Below, piece by piece: positions 8,752-17,872 of a DNA stretch of 54,629 nt (the first letter of the stretch is position 1; each line of letters begins with the position of its first letter). Under the pieces are notes generated by a model, which did not search any database, was not told the origin of the DNA, and saw nothing but the letters and a program-made list of their open reading frames with translations. This DNA comes from Variovorax sp. IB41 (GTDB lineage: Bacteria; Pseudomonadota; Gammaproteobacteria; Burkholderiales; Burkholderiaceae_C), in NCBI RefSeq assembly GCF_016405905.1, contig NZ_JAEFCB010000031.1:1-54629 (forward strand). The letters are read 5' to 3'. The translations under genes and the position numbers were made by a program.

Positions 8752-9681
8752 TCAGGCCAGTTGTCCGCTCGCCAGCGCGGCCGCAGCCGCGCGCGTCTCC
8801 ACGCCCAGCTTCTCGAAGATGTGTTCCAGGTGCTTGTTCACCGTGCGCGGGCTGGTGCCCAGGATCTCGCCGATGTCGCGATTGGTCTTGCCCTTGGCGA
8901 GCCACGACAGCACCTCGGTCTCGCGCGGCGTGAGGGCCGCCTCGGCCAGCCGCGCCGAAGAAGCACCCGCGGCGCCCCCGGCGCCATCGCGCTGCATCGC
9001 GAACAGGAGCATCGTCTCGCCGAGCGCCGCCGCGCCCAGGTTGCGCACCGACAGCCGCATGCCCGTCGCCGTGCCGACGGCGATCGCCGCGCCCGCCACG
9101 AGCGCCGCCTCGAGCGACTGCGGCAACAGCCCCGGCGACACCGGGTCTTCGAGCGCATGCAGCCACAGCGCCGCCTGCGGCGAGCGCCACGCGATGCGCC
9201 CGTGCGTGTCGACGAACACCACGCCCATGCCGGCCACGTCGACCGCATCGCGCGCCATGCGGGTGATGCGGGCATTGCGCGCATGCGTGTGCAGGCGCGC
9301 GAGCACCTCTTGCGCGCGAATCGGCTTGACCACGTAGTCGACGCCGCCGCACTCGAAGCCTTCGACCACGTGCGCGGTTTCCGAGAGGCCCGTCATGAAC
9401 AGCACCGGAATGTGCGCGAGCGCCGGGTTGGCCTTGATGCGCCGGCAGGTTTCGAAGCCCGAGAGGCCCGGCATCAGGCCGTCGAGCAAGATCGCATCGG
9501 GCACCACCAGTTCGAGCCGCTGCAGCGCGGCCTCGCCGTCGGCCGCCACGAGCACGGTGTAGCCGCTGGCCTCCAGCGTGTCGCACAGCATGCCCAGGCT
9601 GCTGGGGGCGTCGTCCACCACCAGCACCACGGGGCGTTCGGATTCAGGACGAAAGGACGGGACCGAGAGGAGTGTCTGCAT
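8752..9681 (-). CDS. Response regulator with LuxR-type HTH output
   Basis: A 309-residue regulator. The receiver occupies residues 17-135 (VVDD acidic pair, phosphoacceptor Asp67 in ILLDGLMPG, Lys119 in VVKPIRA). A PAS-like middle segment (about 140-225) includes MGVVFVDTHGRIAW. The C-terminal LuxR HTH reads LTPRETEVLSWLAKGKTN and TVNKHLEHIFEKLGV. Its start lies inside the end of the adjacent kinase gene (38-base overlap), so it is almost certainly the cognate regulator. The divergent urea/amide transporter operon is its most likely target. The PAS-like segment is an unusual addition and may sense a second signal. Confidence 0.92.
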   Translation of the reverse strand: MQTLLSVPSFRPESERPVVLVVDDAPSSLGMLCDTLEASGYTVLVAADGEAALQRLELVVPDAILLDGLMPGLSGFETCRRIKANPALAHIPVLFMTGLSETAHVVEGFECGGVDYVVKPIRAQEVLARLHTHARNARITRMARDAVDVAGMGVVFVDTHGRIAWRSPQAALWLHALEDPVSPGLLPQSLEAALVAGAAIAVGTATGMRLSVRNLGAAALGETMLLFAMQRDGAGGAAGASSARLAEAALTPRETEVLSWLAKGKTNRDIGEILGTSPRTVNKHLEHIFEKLGVETRAAAAALASGQLA

Positions 9682-12600
9682 CTTCTGCCAGTGCGTTGCG
9701 GAGGTTGTCCAGGTCGAAGCGCGTGACCATGCCGCGCAGCCACGTGCAGGTCGCGGCCGCCGCGGGCGATGCGGCGGCCAGCCGGTCGAGCGCCGTCTGC
9801 AGGCCGCGCACGTGGCCCATCTGCACGAGGCGCATGAGCTCGGCGCGGTCGTCTTCCGAGAGCACGAGCCGCGGCGGGCGCGGCGCGCTTTCTTCGTCGC
9901 TCGCGGGCGGCATCGCGTCGGCGGCCGTCAGCCATTCCAGGCCCAGGTGCCGCTCCAGCGTGGCGATGAGCACCGACTCGATCACGGGCTTGCCGACGAA
10001 GGCCTGGCAGCCCGCGGCGCGCAGGCGCTCGGCCTGGTTCTCGAACATGTTGGCCGAGACGATGATGATCGGAATGCTTTCGAAGCCCGAGGCGCGCACC
10101 GAGGTGGCGGTCTGCCAGCCATCCATGTCGTCCATCGTGAGGTCCAGCAGGATCGCCGAGGGCAGCTCTTCGCGCAGGCTGTCCAGGCACTCGGTGCCGC
10201 TGGCGGCCTCGCGGATCTCGAAGCCCAGCGGCATGAGCATGCCGGCGAGCATCTGCCGCTGCACGGGCTGGTCGTCCACCACGAGCAGCGTGCGGCGCGC
10301 GCCGATGTAGCCCGACACCGGCTGCCGCAGGGCACCACCCTTGGCCTGCGGGCCGGGGTCGGCCACTTCGCGCAGGTACACGCGTACGCTGAAGGTGCTG
10401 CCCGCGGGCGAGGTGTGGGCCATCACCAGTTCGCCGCCCATCAGCGAGGTGAGCAGGGCGGTGATCGTCAAGCCCAGCCCCGTGCCCGGCTCGCCGCGCC
10501 GGCGTCCCGCGGCCCCGCGCTCGAAGGGCTCGAAGATGCGCAGGTGGTCCTGCGGCGCGACGCCGATGCCGGTGTCCACCACGTCGAAGCGCAGCACCTC
10601 GCGCCGCGCATCGACATGCAGCGTGACGGTGCCGCTGTCGGTGAAGCGCACCGCGTTCGTCAGCAGGTTGATGAGGATCTGCCGCAGCCACTTGGCATCG
10701 GCATGCACCCAGGCCGGCAGTTGCCCCGCGTGCGTGCAGGCGAAGGCCAGGCCCTTGCTCTCGGCCTGCGGCCGCACCATGTGCACCAGCTGGTCGAGAA
10801 AGGCCGGCAGTGCGAGCGGCGCCGGCTCCAGCTGCAGGCGCCCGGCCTCGATGCGCGCCAGGTCGAGCAGGCCGTCGATGAGCCCGAGCATGTGCTCGCC
10901 GCTGCGGTGGATGGTCTGCACGGCCTCGCGCGGCGGCGCGGCGGCATCGCCCTTGAGCAGGATCTGCGAATAGCCCAGGATGCTGTTGAGCGGCGTGCGC
11001 AGCTCGTGCGTCATGCCCGCGACGTAGCGCGTCTTGGCCTGGTTGGCGGCCTCGGCGGCTTCCTTGGCGGTCTGCAGCGCGGCGTCGGTGCGGCGGTGGG
11101 CCTCGATCTCCAGGGCCAGCAGGTTGTTGTGGCGGTTCGATTCCTCCTGCGCCATCTGCCGGCTCTCGCTGCCCAGCACCACCCACCACGCGGCCACCGC
11201 GGCCACCACCGAGAGCAGCGCGAACACCTTGAGGAAGGCGGTGGCGAGCGTCGGGTCGCTGGTGCCCGCGATGGCCTCCTGCGCATAGACCACGCCGACC
11301 ACCGTGGCCAGCAGCGCGATCAGCGAGGTGGCGATCAGCAGGTAGTGCGCCACGCGGAAATTAAGCCGCGCCGACAGCGCCGGCGGCAGCAGCGCCTGCA
11401 GCCAGCCGCTCATCTGCTCGGCCGCGCGCGAGTCGGTCTTGCAGCGGTCGTGGCAGCGCGATTCGAGCGTGCAGCAAAGCGAACAGATCGGCGCGCTGTA
11501 GGCGGGGCAGTGCGCCATGTCCTCGGACTCGAAGCTGTTGTCGCACACCGAGCACTTCACGCTCTGGCCCGGCGCCCAGCGGTCGATGTCGGTGCGCGCG
11601 AGGTAGTAGCGGCCGCGCGTCTGCCAGGCGAGCAGCGGGGAAACGGCCATGGCTGTGGCCAGCGCGATGAAGGGCGAGAAGGCCTTCGCCCACTGGCCCA
11701 GCGCGCCCGAGTACGCGAGCATCGCGAGCGCCGCGGCCACCAGCATCGCGACGAGGCCCACGGGGTTGATGTCGTACAGGTGCGCGCGCTTGAATTCGAT
11801 GGTCTTCGGGCTCCAGCCCAGCGGCTTGTTGATGACCAGGTCGGCCACCAGCGCGCCGACCCAGGCGATGGCGATGTTGCTGTAGAAGCCCAGCACGTGC
11901 TCCAGCGCGGCGAACACGCCCAGCGCCATCAGCAGGATCGCGATGACCACGTTGAACACCAGCCACACCACGCGCCCCGGGTGGCTGTGCGTGAGCCGCG
12001 CGAAGAAGTTCGACCACGCCAGCGAGCCCGCATAGGCGTTGGTGAGGTTGATCTTCATCTGCGAGACGACCACGAAGAGCACCGTCACACCCAGAATCCA
12101 CGCCGGATCGCGCAGCACGTACGCAAAGCCCGTGAGGTACATCTGCGTCGGCTCGATCGCATGCGCGGCCGGTATCTCGTGCTGCAGCGCGAGGAACGCG
12201 AGGAAGGCGCCGCCCATCATCTTGAGCATGCCGGGCACGATCCAGCCCGGCCCCGCGACCAGCACCGCGGTCCACCAGCGGCCGCGGTTGGCGGCGGTCT
12301 TCTCGGGCAGGAAGCGCAGGTAGTCGACCTGCTCGCCGATCTGCACCACGAGCGAGAAGGCCACCGTGGCGGCCGCGCCGAACATCAGCGGATCGAAGCC
12401 GCTGCTGTCGGAGGTGCGGCCCACCAGGCCCGTGAAGTCGGCGTAGAGCTCGGGCTTTTTCACCAGCACCGCGACGAAGGGGCAGACGAAAAGCACGATC
12501 CAGATCGGCTGCGTCCACAGCTGCAGCCCCGAGATGAGCGTGATGCCGCGCGCCACCAGCGGAATGATCACGATCGACGACACCAGGTACAGCAGCCACA

Positions 12601-13051
12601 GCGGCCAGTCCAGGTACATCTGCAGCGCCAGCGCGAGGATGGCCGCCTCCAGCGCGAAGAAGATGAAGGTGAAGCTCGCGTAGATCAGCGAGGTGAGCGT
12701 GGAGCCCAGGTAGCCGAAGCCCGCGCCGCGGGTGAGCAGGTCCATGTCCACGCCATGGCGCGCCGCGTAGTACGAGATCGGCAGGCCCGTGAGGAAGGTG
12801 ATGAGCCCCACCACCAGGATGGCCCACAGCGCGTTCGAGAAGCCGTAGCTCAGCGCGATCGCCCCGCCGATGGCCTCCAGCGCCAGGAACGACGTGGCGC
12901 CGAACGCCGCATTGGCCACCCGGAACTCCGACCACTTGCGAAAGCTGCGCGGCGTGTAGCGCAGCGCGTAGTCCTCCAGCGTTTCGTTCGCGACCCAGGC
13001 GTTGTAGTCGCGGCGGATGCGAAAGATCTTCTGTCCGGAGACGGATGTCAT
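9644..13051 (-). CDS. Hybrid sensor kinase fused to an NCS1-like transporter domain
   Basis: About 1135 residues. Residues 1-480 form a multi-spanning domain similar to nucleobase/allantoin-type (NCS1) transporters, opening IRRDYNAWVANETLEDYAL. Next comes a compact cluster of eight cysteines (Cys500, 503, 515, 523, 526, 527, 533, 537), then two more membrane helices (about 565-625) and a coiled coil. HisKA has His682 (MTHELRTPLNS), HATPase_c has GTGLGLTITALL, and the receiver has Asp970 (ILLDLTMDDMDGW). A Cys-less C-terminal tail of about 100 residues follows. The start at 13051 is provisional; ATG 13081 and TTG 13096 are in frame. The architecture resembles NahK/ErcS- and CbrA-like transporter-linked kinases. 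It is divergent from the urt-like operon. Confidence 0.9.
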   Translation of the reverse strand: MTSVSGQKIFRIRRDYNAWVANETLEDYALRYTPRSFRKWSEFRVANAAFGATSFLALEAIGGAIALSYGFSNALWAILVVGLITFLTGLPISYYAARHGVDMDLLTRGAGFGYLGSTLTSLIYASFTFIFFALEAAILALALQMYLDWPLWLLYLVSSIVIIPLVARGITLISGLQLWTQPIWIVLFVCPFVAVLVKKPELYADFTGLVGRTSDSSGFDPLMFGAAATVAFSLVVQIGEQVDYLRFLPEKTAANRGRWWTAVLVAGPGWIVPGMLKMMGGAFLAFLALQHEIPAAHAIEPTQMYLTGFAYVLRDPAWILGVTVLFVVVSQMKINLTNAYAGSLAWSNFFARLTHSHPGRVVWLVFNVVIAILLMALGVFAALEHVLGFYSNIAIAWVGALVADLVINKPLGWSPKTIEFKRAHLYDINPVGLVAMLVAAALAMLAYSGALGQWAKAFSPFIALATAMAVSPLLAWQTRGRYYLARTDIDRWAPGQSVKCSVCDNSFESEDMAHCPAYSAPICSLCCTLESRCHDRCKTDSRAAEQMSGWLQALLPPALSARLNFRVAHYLLIATSLIALLATVVGVVYAQEAIAGTSDPTLATAFLKVFALLSVVAAVAAWWVVLGSESRQMAQEESNRHNNLLALEIEAHRRTDAALQTAKEAAEAANQAKTRYVAGMTHELRTPLNSILGYSQILLKGDAAAPPREAVQTIHRSGEHMLGLIDGLLDLARIEAGRLQLEPAPLALPAFLDQLVHMVRPQAESKGLAFACTHAGQLPAWVHADAKWLRQILINLLTNAVRFTDSGTVTLHVDARREVLRFDVVDTGIGVAPQDHLRIFEPFERGAAGRRRGEPGTGLGLTITALLTSLMGGELVMAHTSPAGSTFSVRVYLREVADPGPQAKGGALRQPVSGYIGARRTLLVVDDQPVQRQMLAGMLMPLGFEIREAASGTECLDSLREELPSAILLDLTMDDMDGWQTATSVRASGFESIPIIIVSANMFENQAERLRAAGCQAFVGKPVIESVLIATLERHLGLEWLTAADAMPPASDEESAPRPPRLVLSEDDRAELMRLVQMGHVRGLQTALDRLAAASPAAAATCTWLRGMVTRFDLDNLRNALAEDADTPLGPVLSS

Positions 13052-13232
13052 GGCGGGTTCTCGCGGCGGCGGCGGTGGCATGGGCAGGTACAGCAAGAAG
13101 CGCTCCCTGTGCCGCTTGCCACCGACGGACCACCGATGTCTGGCTCGGGAGTCTGCGGGCAGGGCGGGTTCGCGCCGCTACGTTGAATGACGTATTCGCG
13201 GGAAGGGAACTGATTTCTAAAGTACCAGCCAT

Positions 13233-13247
13233 GGTGCTCGGGGCACC
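13233..13247. promoter_or_regulatory. Candidate operator dyad upstream of urtA
   Basis: GGTGC (13233-13237) and GCACC (13243-13247) form a perfect 5-bp dyad about 60 bases before urtA, in the divergent region shared with the transporter-type kinase. LuxR/NarL-type regulators often use such short dyads, so it is a candidate site for the adjacent response regulator. Chance occurrence in GC-rich DNA cannot be excluded. Confidence 0.3.
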
Positions 13248-13306
13248 GTCCGATGCACTGCGATGGTGCGCGGCCACCTCATTTTTCAACCTGCCTGGAG
13301 TTCCTG

Positions 13307-14572
13307 ATGCCGCGTGATTCCGATCCCTCTCTCGATGCCCTGGCCTTGCGCCGCCGCCGCCTGCTGCAGGGCGCCGCCGCCTTGCCCGTGATGGGCCTCT
13401 CCGGCCTGAGCTTCGGCCAGTCGCAGTTCCCCACCGCCAAGGTCAACACCACCAAGCTCGCGGTGACCGACACCGAAGTCACGGTGGGCCAACTGCATTC
13501 GTCCACCGGCACGATGGCCATCTCGGAGACCGGCTCCATCCAGGCCGAGCAGCTGGCCATCGACCAGATCAACGCCATGGGCGGCATCCTGGGCCGCAAG
13601 ATCAAGGTCATCAAGGAAGACGGCGCCTCCGACTGGCCCACCTTCGCCGAGAAGTCGAAGAAGCTCCTGGTCAACGACCACTGCGCCGCGGTGTTCGGCT
13701 GCTGGACCAGCGCCTCGCGCAAGGCCGTGCTGCCGGTGTTCGAAAAAGAGAACGGCCTCCTGTACTACCCCACCTTCTACGAAGGCCTGGAGCAGAGCAA
13801 GAACGTGATCTACACGGGCCAGGAGGCCACGCAGCAGATCATCTGGGGCCTCGACTGGGGCGCCAAGGAGAAGAAGGCCAAGACCTTCTTCCTGGTCGGC
13901 TCCGACTACATCTGGCCGCGCACCTCGATGAAGATCGCGCGCAAGCACATCGAGAACTTCCAGAAGGGTTCGGTCAAGGGCGAGGAGTACTACCCGCTGG
14001 GCCACACCAACTTCAACTCGCTGATCAACAAGATCAAGGTGGCCAAGCCCGACTGCATCTTCGCGGCGGTGGTGGGCGGCTCGAACGTGGCGTTCTACAA
14101 GCAGCTGAAGGCCGCGGGCATCACCGGCGACAAGCAGTTCCTCTTGACGCTGGCCGTGACCGAGGACGAAATGACCGGCGTGGGCGGCGAGAACTTCGCG
14201 GGCTTCTATTCGTCGATGAAGTACTTCCAGTCGCTGGACAACGAGAACAACAAGAAGTTCGTGGCGGCCTTCAAGGCCAAGTACGGCAAGGACGCGGTCA
14301 TCGGCGACGTGACGCAGGCGGGCTACCTCGGCCCCTGGCTGTGGAAGGCCGCGGTGGAGAAGGCGGGCAGCTTCGACGTCGACAAGGTGGTCGCGGGTTC
14401 GCCGGGCATCGAACTGAAGACGGCGCCCGAAGGCTACGTGAAGCTGGACGCGAACCACCACCTGTGGAGCAAGGCGCGCATCGGGCAGGGACAGCTCGAC
14501 GGGACGTTCAAGGTGGTTGCGGAGTCGGCCGAACTGATCAAGCCCGATCCGTTCCCCAAGGGCTACCAGTAA
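13307..14572 (+). CDS. urtA: Urea/short-chain amide ABC transporter substrate-binding protein
   Basis: A 421-residue periplasmic binding protein of the Leu/Ile/Val type. It has a Tat-like leader (RRRRLLQGAAALP). The mature part shows VTVGQLHSSTGTMAISETG, an FGCWTSASRKAVLPVFE segment and YYPTFYEGLEQS, typical of UrtA and of FmdD/AmiC-like proteins. The start at 13307 is supported by GGAG about nine bases upstream. It heads the operon urtABCDE-fmdAB. Formamidase lies downstream and no urease genes are present in the window. The ligand may therefore be formamide or another short amide instead of, or as well as, urea. Confidence 0.88.
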   Translation: MPRDSDPSLDALALRRRRLLQGAAALPVMGLSGLSFGQSQFPTAKVNTTKLAVTDTEVTVGQLHSSTGTMAISETGSIQAEQLAIDQINAMGGILGRKIKVIKEDGASDWPTFAEKSKKLLVNDHCAAVFGCWTSASRKAVLPVFEKENGLLYYPTFYEGLEQSKNVIYTGQEATQQIIWGLDWGAKEKKAKTFFLVGSDYIWPRTSMKIARKHIENFQKGSVKGEEYYPLGHTNFNSLINKIKVAKPDCIFAAVVGGSNVAFYKQLKAAGITGDKQFLLTLAVTEDEMTGVGGENFAGFYSSMKYFQSLDNENNKKFVAAFKAKYGKDAVIGDVTQAGYLGPWLWKAAVEKAGSFDVDKVVAGSPGIELKTAPEGYVKLDANHHLWSKARIGQGQLDGTFKVVAESAELIKPDPFPKGYQ

Positions 14573-14582
14573 GCAGGCCGCC

Positions 14583-14622
14583 GGCCCTCACCCCAACCCT
14601 CTCCCGCGTGCGGGAGAGGGGG
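14583..14622. repeat. REP-like hairpin in the urtA-urtB gap
   Basis: The sequence CCCTCTCCCG (14597-14606), loop CGTG, CGGGAGAGGG (14611-14620) forms a perfect 10-bp stem. The preceding CCCTCACCCCAACCC makes it look like the dispersed intergenic palindromes common in beta- and gammaproteobacteria. It lies 25 bases after urtA and could protect the urtA message or partly terminate it, giving more binding protein than permease. No U-tract follows. Confidence 0.6.
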
Positions 14623-14649
14623 TACATCCAACTCTCCGGGACTTCCGCC

Positions 14650-15564
14650 ATGACTCTGTCGGACATGATGAACATCGGCCTCATGCAGGGCTTCGCGGGG
14701 CTGAGCCTCTTCGCGGTGCTGCTGCTCATGGGCCTGGGCCTGGCGATCATCTTCGGCCAGATGGGCGTCATCAACATGGCGCACGGCGAGTTCATGACCA
14801 TCGGCGCCTACTCGATCTACCTGGCCGCGCGCGTCACCGAAAGCATGGCGCCCGCGTTCATGCCGTATTACTTTCCGATCGCCATCGGCCTGGCGTTCGT
14901 GTTCGCCTTCATCGTGGGCTGGATCGTGGAGTGGGTGCTGATTCGCCACCTCTACAAGCGCCCGCTCGACACGCTGCTGGCCACCTGGGGCGTGAGCCTG
15001 GGGCTGCAGCAGATCTTTCGCACCTTCATCGGCCCGAAGGAAGTGAGCCCCACACTGCCCGAATGGATCATGGGCTCGTGGACGCCGCATGAAGGCCTGG
15101 ACATTCCGATCAACGGCCTCTTCGTGCTCGCGCTCACAGGGCTCGTCACGGCCGGCGTGCTCATCGCGCTGCACAAGAGCCGCTGGGGCCTGCGCGTGCG
15201 CGCCACCGTGGCCAACCGAACGATGGCCAACGCGACCGGCATCGACACCATGAAGACCGACCGCCTGACCTTCGCCATCGGCTGCGGCATTGCCGGCATG
15301 GCGGGCGCGGCCTTCACCACCATCGGCTCGACCGGGCCGACCTCGGGCTCGCTCTACATCGTCGATGCGTTCCTGGTCGTCACCTTCGGCGGCGCGGCGA
15401 GCCTTCTTGGCACCGTGGTCTCGGCCTTCGGCATTGCGCAGACGCAGTCGATCTCGGAGTTCTTCATGACCGGCTCGATGGCCAAGGTGCTGACGCTCTC
15501 GCTGATCGTGCTGATCCTGATGATGCGGCCGCAGGGATTGTTCGCGGTCAAGGTGCGTCGTTGA
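14650..15564 (+). CDS. urtB: Urea/amide ABC transporter permease
   Basis: A 304-residue branched-chain-amino-acid-type (LivH/UrtB) permease with about eight hydrophobic spans. Landmarks are GLAIIFGQMGVINMAHGEFM (residues about 31-50) and VTFGGAASLLGTVVSAFG near the C-terminus. ATG at 14650 begins the first hydrophobic helix; the frame is open upstream across urtA but without coding character. It lies downstream of urtA and upstream of urtC and forms the inner-membrane pore with UrtC. Confidence 0.93.
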   Translation: MTLSDMMNIGLMQGFAGLSLFAVLLLMGLGLAIIFGQMGVINMAHGEFMTIGAYSIYLAARVTESMAPAFMPYYFPIAIGLAFVFAFIVGWIVEWVLIRHLYKRPLDTLLATWGVSLGLQQIFRTFIGPKEVSPTLPEWIMGSWTPHEGLDIPINGLFVLALTGLVTAGVLIALHKSRWGLRVRATVANRTMANATGIDTMKTDRLTFAIGCGIAGMAGAAFTTIGSTGPTSGSLYIVDAFLVVTFGGAASLLGTVVSAFGIAQTQSISEFFMTGSMAKVLTLSLIVLILMMRPQGLFAVKVRR

Positions 15565-15595
15565 TGAACCCGATTTCTTCCTGGAGAACGTTCCG

Positions 15596-16798
15596 ATGAA
15601 TTTCATCAAGGCCTCGATCCTGCGCTACCAGCTCGGGAGCCTCTTGCTGCTGGTGCTGCTACTGGCGGTCGTGCTGCCGCTGTCGCTCGACATCTTTCGC
15701 CTGAACCTCGTGGGCAAGTACCTCACCTACGCCTTCGTCGCCGTGGGGCTCGTCATGGTGTGGGGCTACGGCGGCGTGCTGAGCCTGGGACAGGGCGTTT
15801 TCTTCGGCATCGGGGGCTATGCGATGGCGATGTTCCTGAAGCTCGAAGCCTCGGACCCCATCACCACCAAGATCCAGTCCACGCCCGGCATCCCGGACTT
15901 CATGGACTGGAACCAGATCACCGAATTGCCCGCGCTGTGGCTGCCGTTCAAGAGCCTGCCGCTGAGCCTCGCGCTGGTGGTGCTGGCGCCGATGGCGCTG
16001 GCCTGGCTCGTTAGCTTCGCGATGTTCAAGCGGCGCGTGGGCGGGGTGTACTTCGCGATCATCACGCAGGCGGTGGCGCTGATCTGCACGGTGCTCATCA
16101 TCGGGCAGCAGGGGTACACGGGTGGCGTCAACGGCATGACGGACCTGAAGACCATGCTGGGTTGGGACACGCGCACCGACGGGGCCAAGTACATCCTGTA
16201 CTACGTGTGCGTGGCTTTGCTGGTCGCAAGCATCCTGCTGTGCCGCTTCATCCAGACCAGCAAGCTCGGCACGCTGCTGCTCGCGATGCGCGACAAGGAG
16301 GACCGCGTGCGCTTTTCGGGCTACGACGTGTCGAACTTCAAGGTCTTCATCTTCTGTCTCGCGGCGGGGCTCTCGGGCATCGGCGGCGCGATGTTCGCGC
16401 TGCAGGTGGGGTTCATGTCGCCGAGCTTCGTGGGCATCGTGCCGTCCATCGAGATGGTGATCTTCTGCGCGGTCGGCGGGCGCATGAGCCTGGTGGGCGC
16501 GGTGTACGGCGCGCTCCTGGTGAACGCGGGCAAGACGCTGTTCTCGGAGAGCTTTCCAGACCTGTGGCTCTTTCTCATGGCGGGCCTCTTCATCGGTGTG
16601 ACCATGGCGTTTCCGATGGGTCTCGCGGGCTTGTGGGACGAGAAGATCAGGCCCTGGTGGAAGGGCCGCCGCGCGGCGCTGCGCGAGGCCGCAGTACAGC
16701 CGCCGCCCGCCATGCCGATGACGCCATCGACGCCGGCCGCACCCACAACAATGCCCGAGCCGCAGCTGCCCGACGGTGTCGGCAGCCAGCGCGCCTGA
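15596..16798 (+). CDS. urtC: Urea/amide ABC transporter permease
   Basis: A 400-residue LivM/UrtC-type permease. The core shows VWGYGGVLSLGQGVFFGIGG (residues about 56-75), the LLAMRDKEDRVRFSGYDV cytoplasmic loop that contacts the ATPase, and VGGRMSLVGAVYGALLVNAG. The C-terminal 40 residues are a Pro/Ala-rich tail beyond the usual fold. RBS-like GGAGAA precedes the ATG. The gap to urtB is 31 bases and to urtD 22 bases, consistent with one transcript. Confidence 0.93.
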   Translation: MNFIKASILRYQLGSLLLLVLLLAVVLPLSLDIFRLNLVGKYLTYAFVAVGLVMVWGYGGVLSLGQGVFFGIGGYAMAMFLKLEASDPITTKIQSTPGIPDFMDWNQITELPALWLPFKSLPLSLALVVLAPMALAWLVSFAMFKRRVGGVYFAIITQAVALICTVLIIGQQGYTGGVNGMTDLKTMLGWDTRTDGAKYILYYVCVALLVASILLCRFIQTSKLGTLLLAMRDKEDRVRFSGYDVSNFKVFIFCLAAGLSGIGGAMFALQVGFMSPSFVGIVPSIEMVIFCAVGGRMSLVGAVYGALLVNAGKTLFSESFPDLWLFLMAGLFIGVTMAFPMGLAGLWDEKIRPWWKGRRAALREAAVQPPPAMPMTPSTPAAPTTMPEPQLPDGVGSQRA

Positions 16799-16820
16799 AG
16801 AACACCGGAGCACATCTCTC

Positions 16821-17564
16821 ATGAGCAACACCGACTTCGCGCTCGCCGTGGAAGACCTCACCGTCTCCTTCGACGGCTTCAAGGCCATCGACGACCTGAC
16901 GCTCTACATCGACAAGAACGAACTGCGCGTGATCATCGGCCCGAACGGCGCCGGCAAGACCACGCTGCTCGACCTGATCTGCGGCAAGACGCGCGCCAGC
17001 GGCGGCAGCATCAAGTTCAAGAACACCGAGCTCACGAAGATGGCCGAGCACAAGCGCGTGCGGCTGGGCATCGGGCGCAAGTTCCAGACGCCGTCGATCT
17101 ACGAAAACCTGAGCGTGTTCCAGAACCTGGAGGTGTCCTTTCCGAAGGGGCGCTCGGTGTTCGGCGCGCTCGCGTTCAAGTGCGACGACGAGGTCAAGTC
17201 GAAGGTGCAGGCGGTGGCCGAAGACATTGGCCTCGCGGACAAGCTGCGCACCGAGGCGGGGCTTCTGAGCCACGGCCAGAAGCAGTGGCTGGAGATCGGC
17301 ATGCTGCTGATGCAGGAACCCGAGCTCCTGATGCTGGACGAACCCATCGCCGGCATGAGCGCGCGCGAACGCGAGCTCACGGCCGAGCTGCTCAAGCGCA
17401 TCTGCCAGAACCGCGCGGTGATCGTCATCGAGCACGACATGGCCTTCGTCAAGCAGATCGCGCACAAGGTCACCGTGATGCACCAGGGAAAGATCCTCGC
17501 CGAAGGGCCGATGGAGAAGGTGCAGGCGGACCCGAAGGTCATCGACGTGTACCTGGGGCATTGA
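16821..17564 (+). CDS. urtD: Urea/amide ABC transporter ATP-binding protein
   Basis: A 247-residue ATPase of the LivG/UrtD type. The Walker A is GPNGAGKTT (residues 40-48), the signature is the variant LSHGQKQWLEIG, Walker B is LLMLDEP and the switch His is in IVIEHDMAFVK. The LSHGQ variant in place of LSGGQ is typical of UrtD. The start at 16821 gives the normal length. It is followed by a 308-base gap holding an inverted-repeat element before urtE, an interruption not expected in this operon. Confidence 0.93.
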   Translation: MSNTDFALAVEDLTVSFDGFKAIDDLTLYIDKNELRVIIGPNGAGKTTLLDLICGKTRASGGSIKFKNTELTKMAEHKRVRLGIGRKFQTPSIYENLSVFQNLEVSFPKGRSVFGALAFKCDDEVKSKVQAVAEDIGLADKLRTEAGLLSHGQKQWLEIGMLLMQEPELLMLDEPIAGMSARERELTAELLKRICQNRAVIVIEHDMAFVKQIAHKVTVMHQGKILAEGPMEKVQADPKVIDVYLGH

Positions 17565-17610
17565 ATGAAGCGCCGTCTTCCAGGGCGCGATCACGCCGAC
17601 GGGGTGCCTT

Positions 17611-17801
17611 GCTCCGCGAATGTCCCCCGCCTTCGGCACCTCCTTGATTTCGCTGCGCAAGGCGCCCCATCGGCGTGCTCGTTATCCGGTGCAGTCGTTG
17701 ACCGGCCGTTCACCCAGAGCGTGCCCAAGTGCGCAGGGCATCGGGTGCTCCCCGCAGCGAAATCAAGGAGGAGGGCGAAGCCCGGGGGACATTCGCGGAG
17801 G
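17611..17801. repeat. Inverted-repeat (palindromic) element between urtD and urtE
   Basis: Two near-perfect inverted arms of about 45 bases face each other. The left arm (17612-17656) contains CTCCGCGAATGTCCCCCG and CTCCTTGATTTCGCTGCG, and the right arm (17753-17799) is its reverse complement with a few mismatches. The centre (about 95 bases) has no gene-like frame. The outer flanks (GGGGTGCCTTG and GGGGAGTACCC) are also partly complementary. The structure suggests a dispersed non-autonomous element or RNA hairpin inserted into the operon. The remaining gap (17565-17610 and 17802-17872) shows nothing else. Confidence 0.75.
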
Positions 17802-17872
17802 GGAGTACCCGGTGGCCTGTGCACCCGCCCTGAACAACAAAGCCAAGCAAGCAACACCCCGGAGCCATCGAG

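Noticed and set aside
9578..13186. Very long open frame on the plus strand opposite the fusion kinase
   Set aside because: Arg/His/Gln-rich composition with no domains; it is the antisense shadow of the GC-rich kinase gene.
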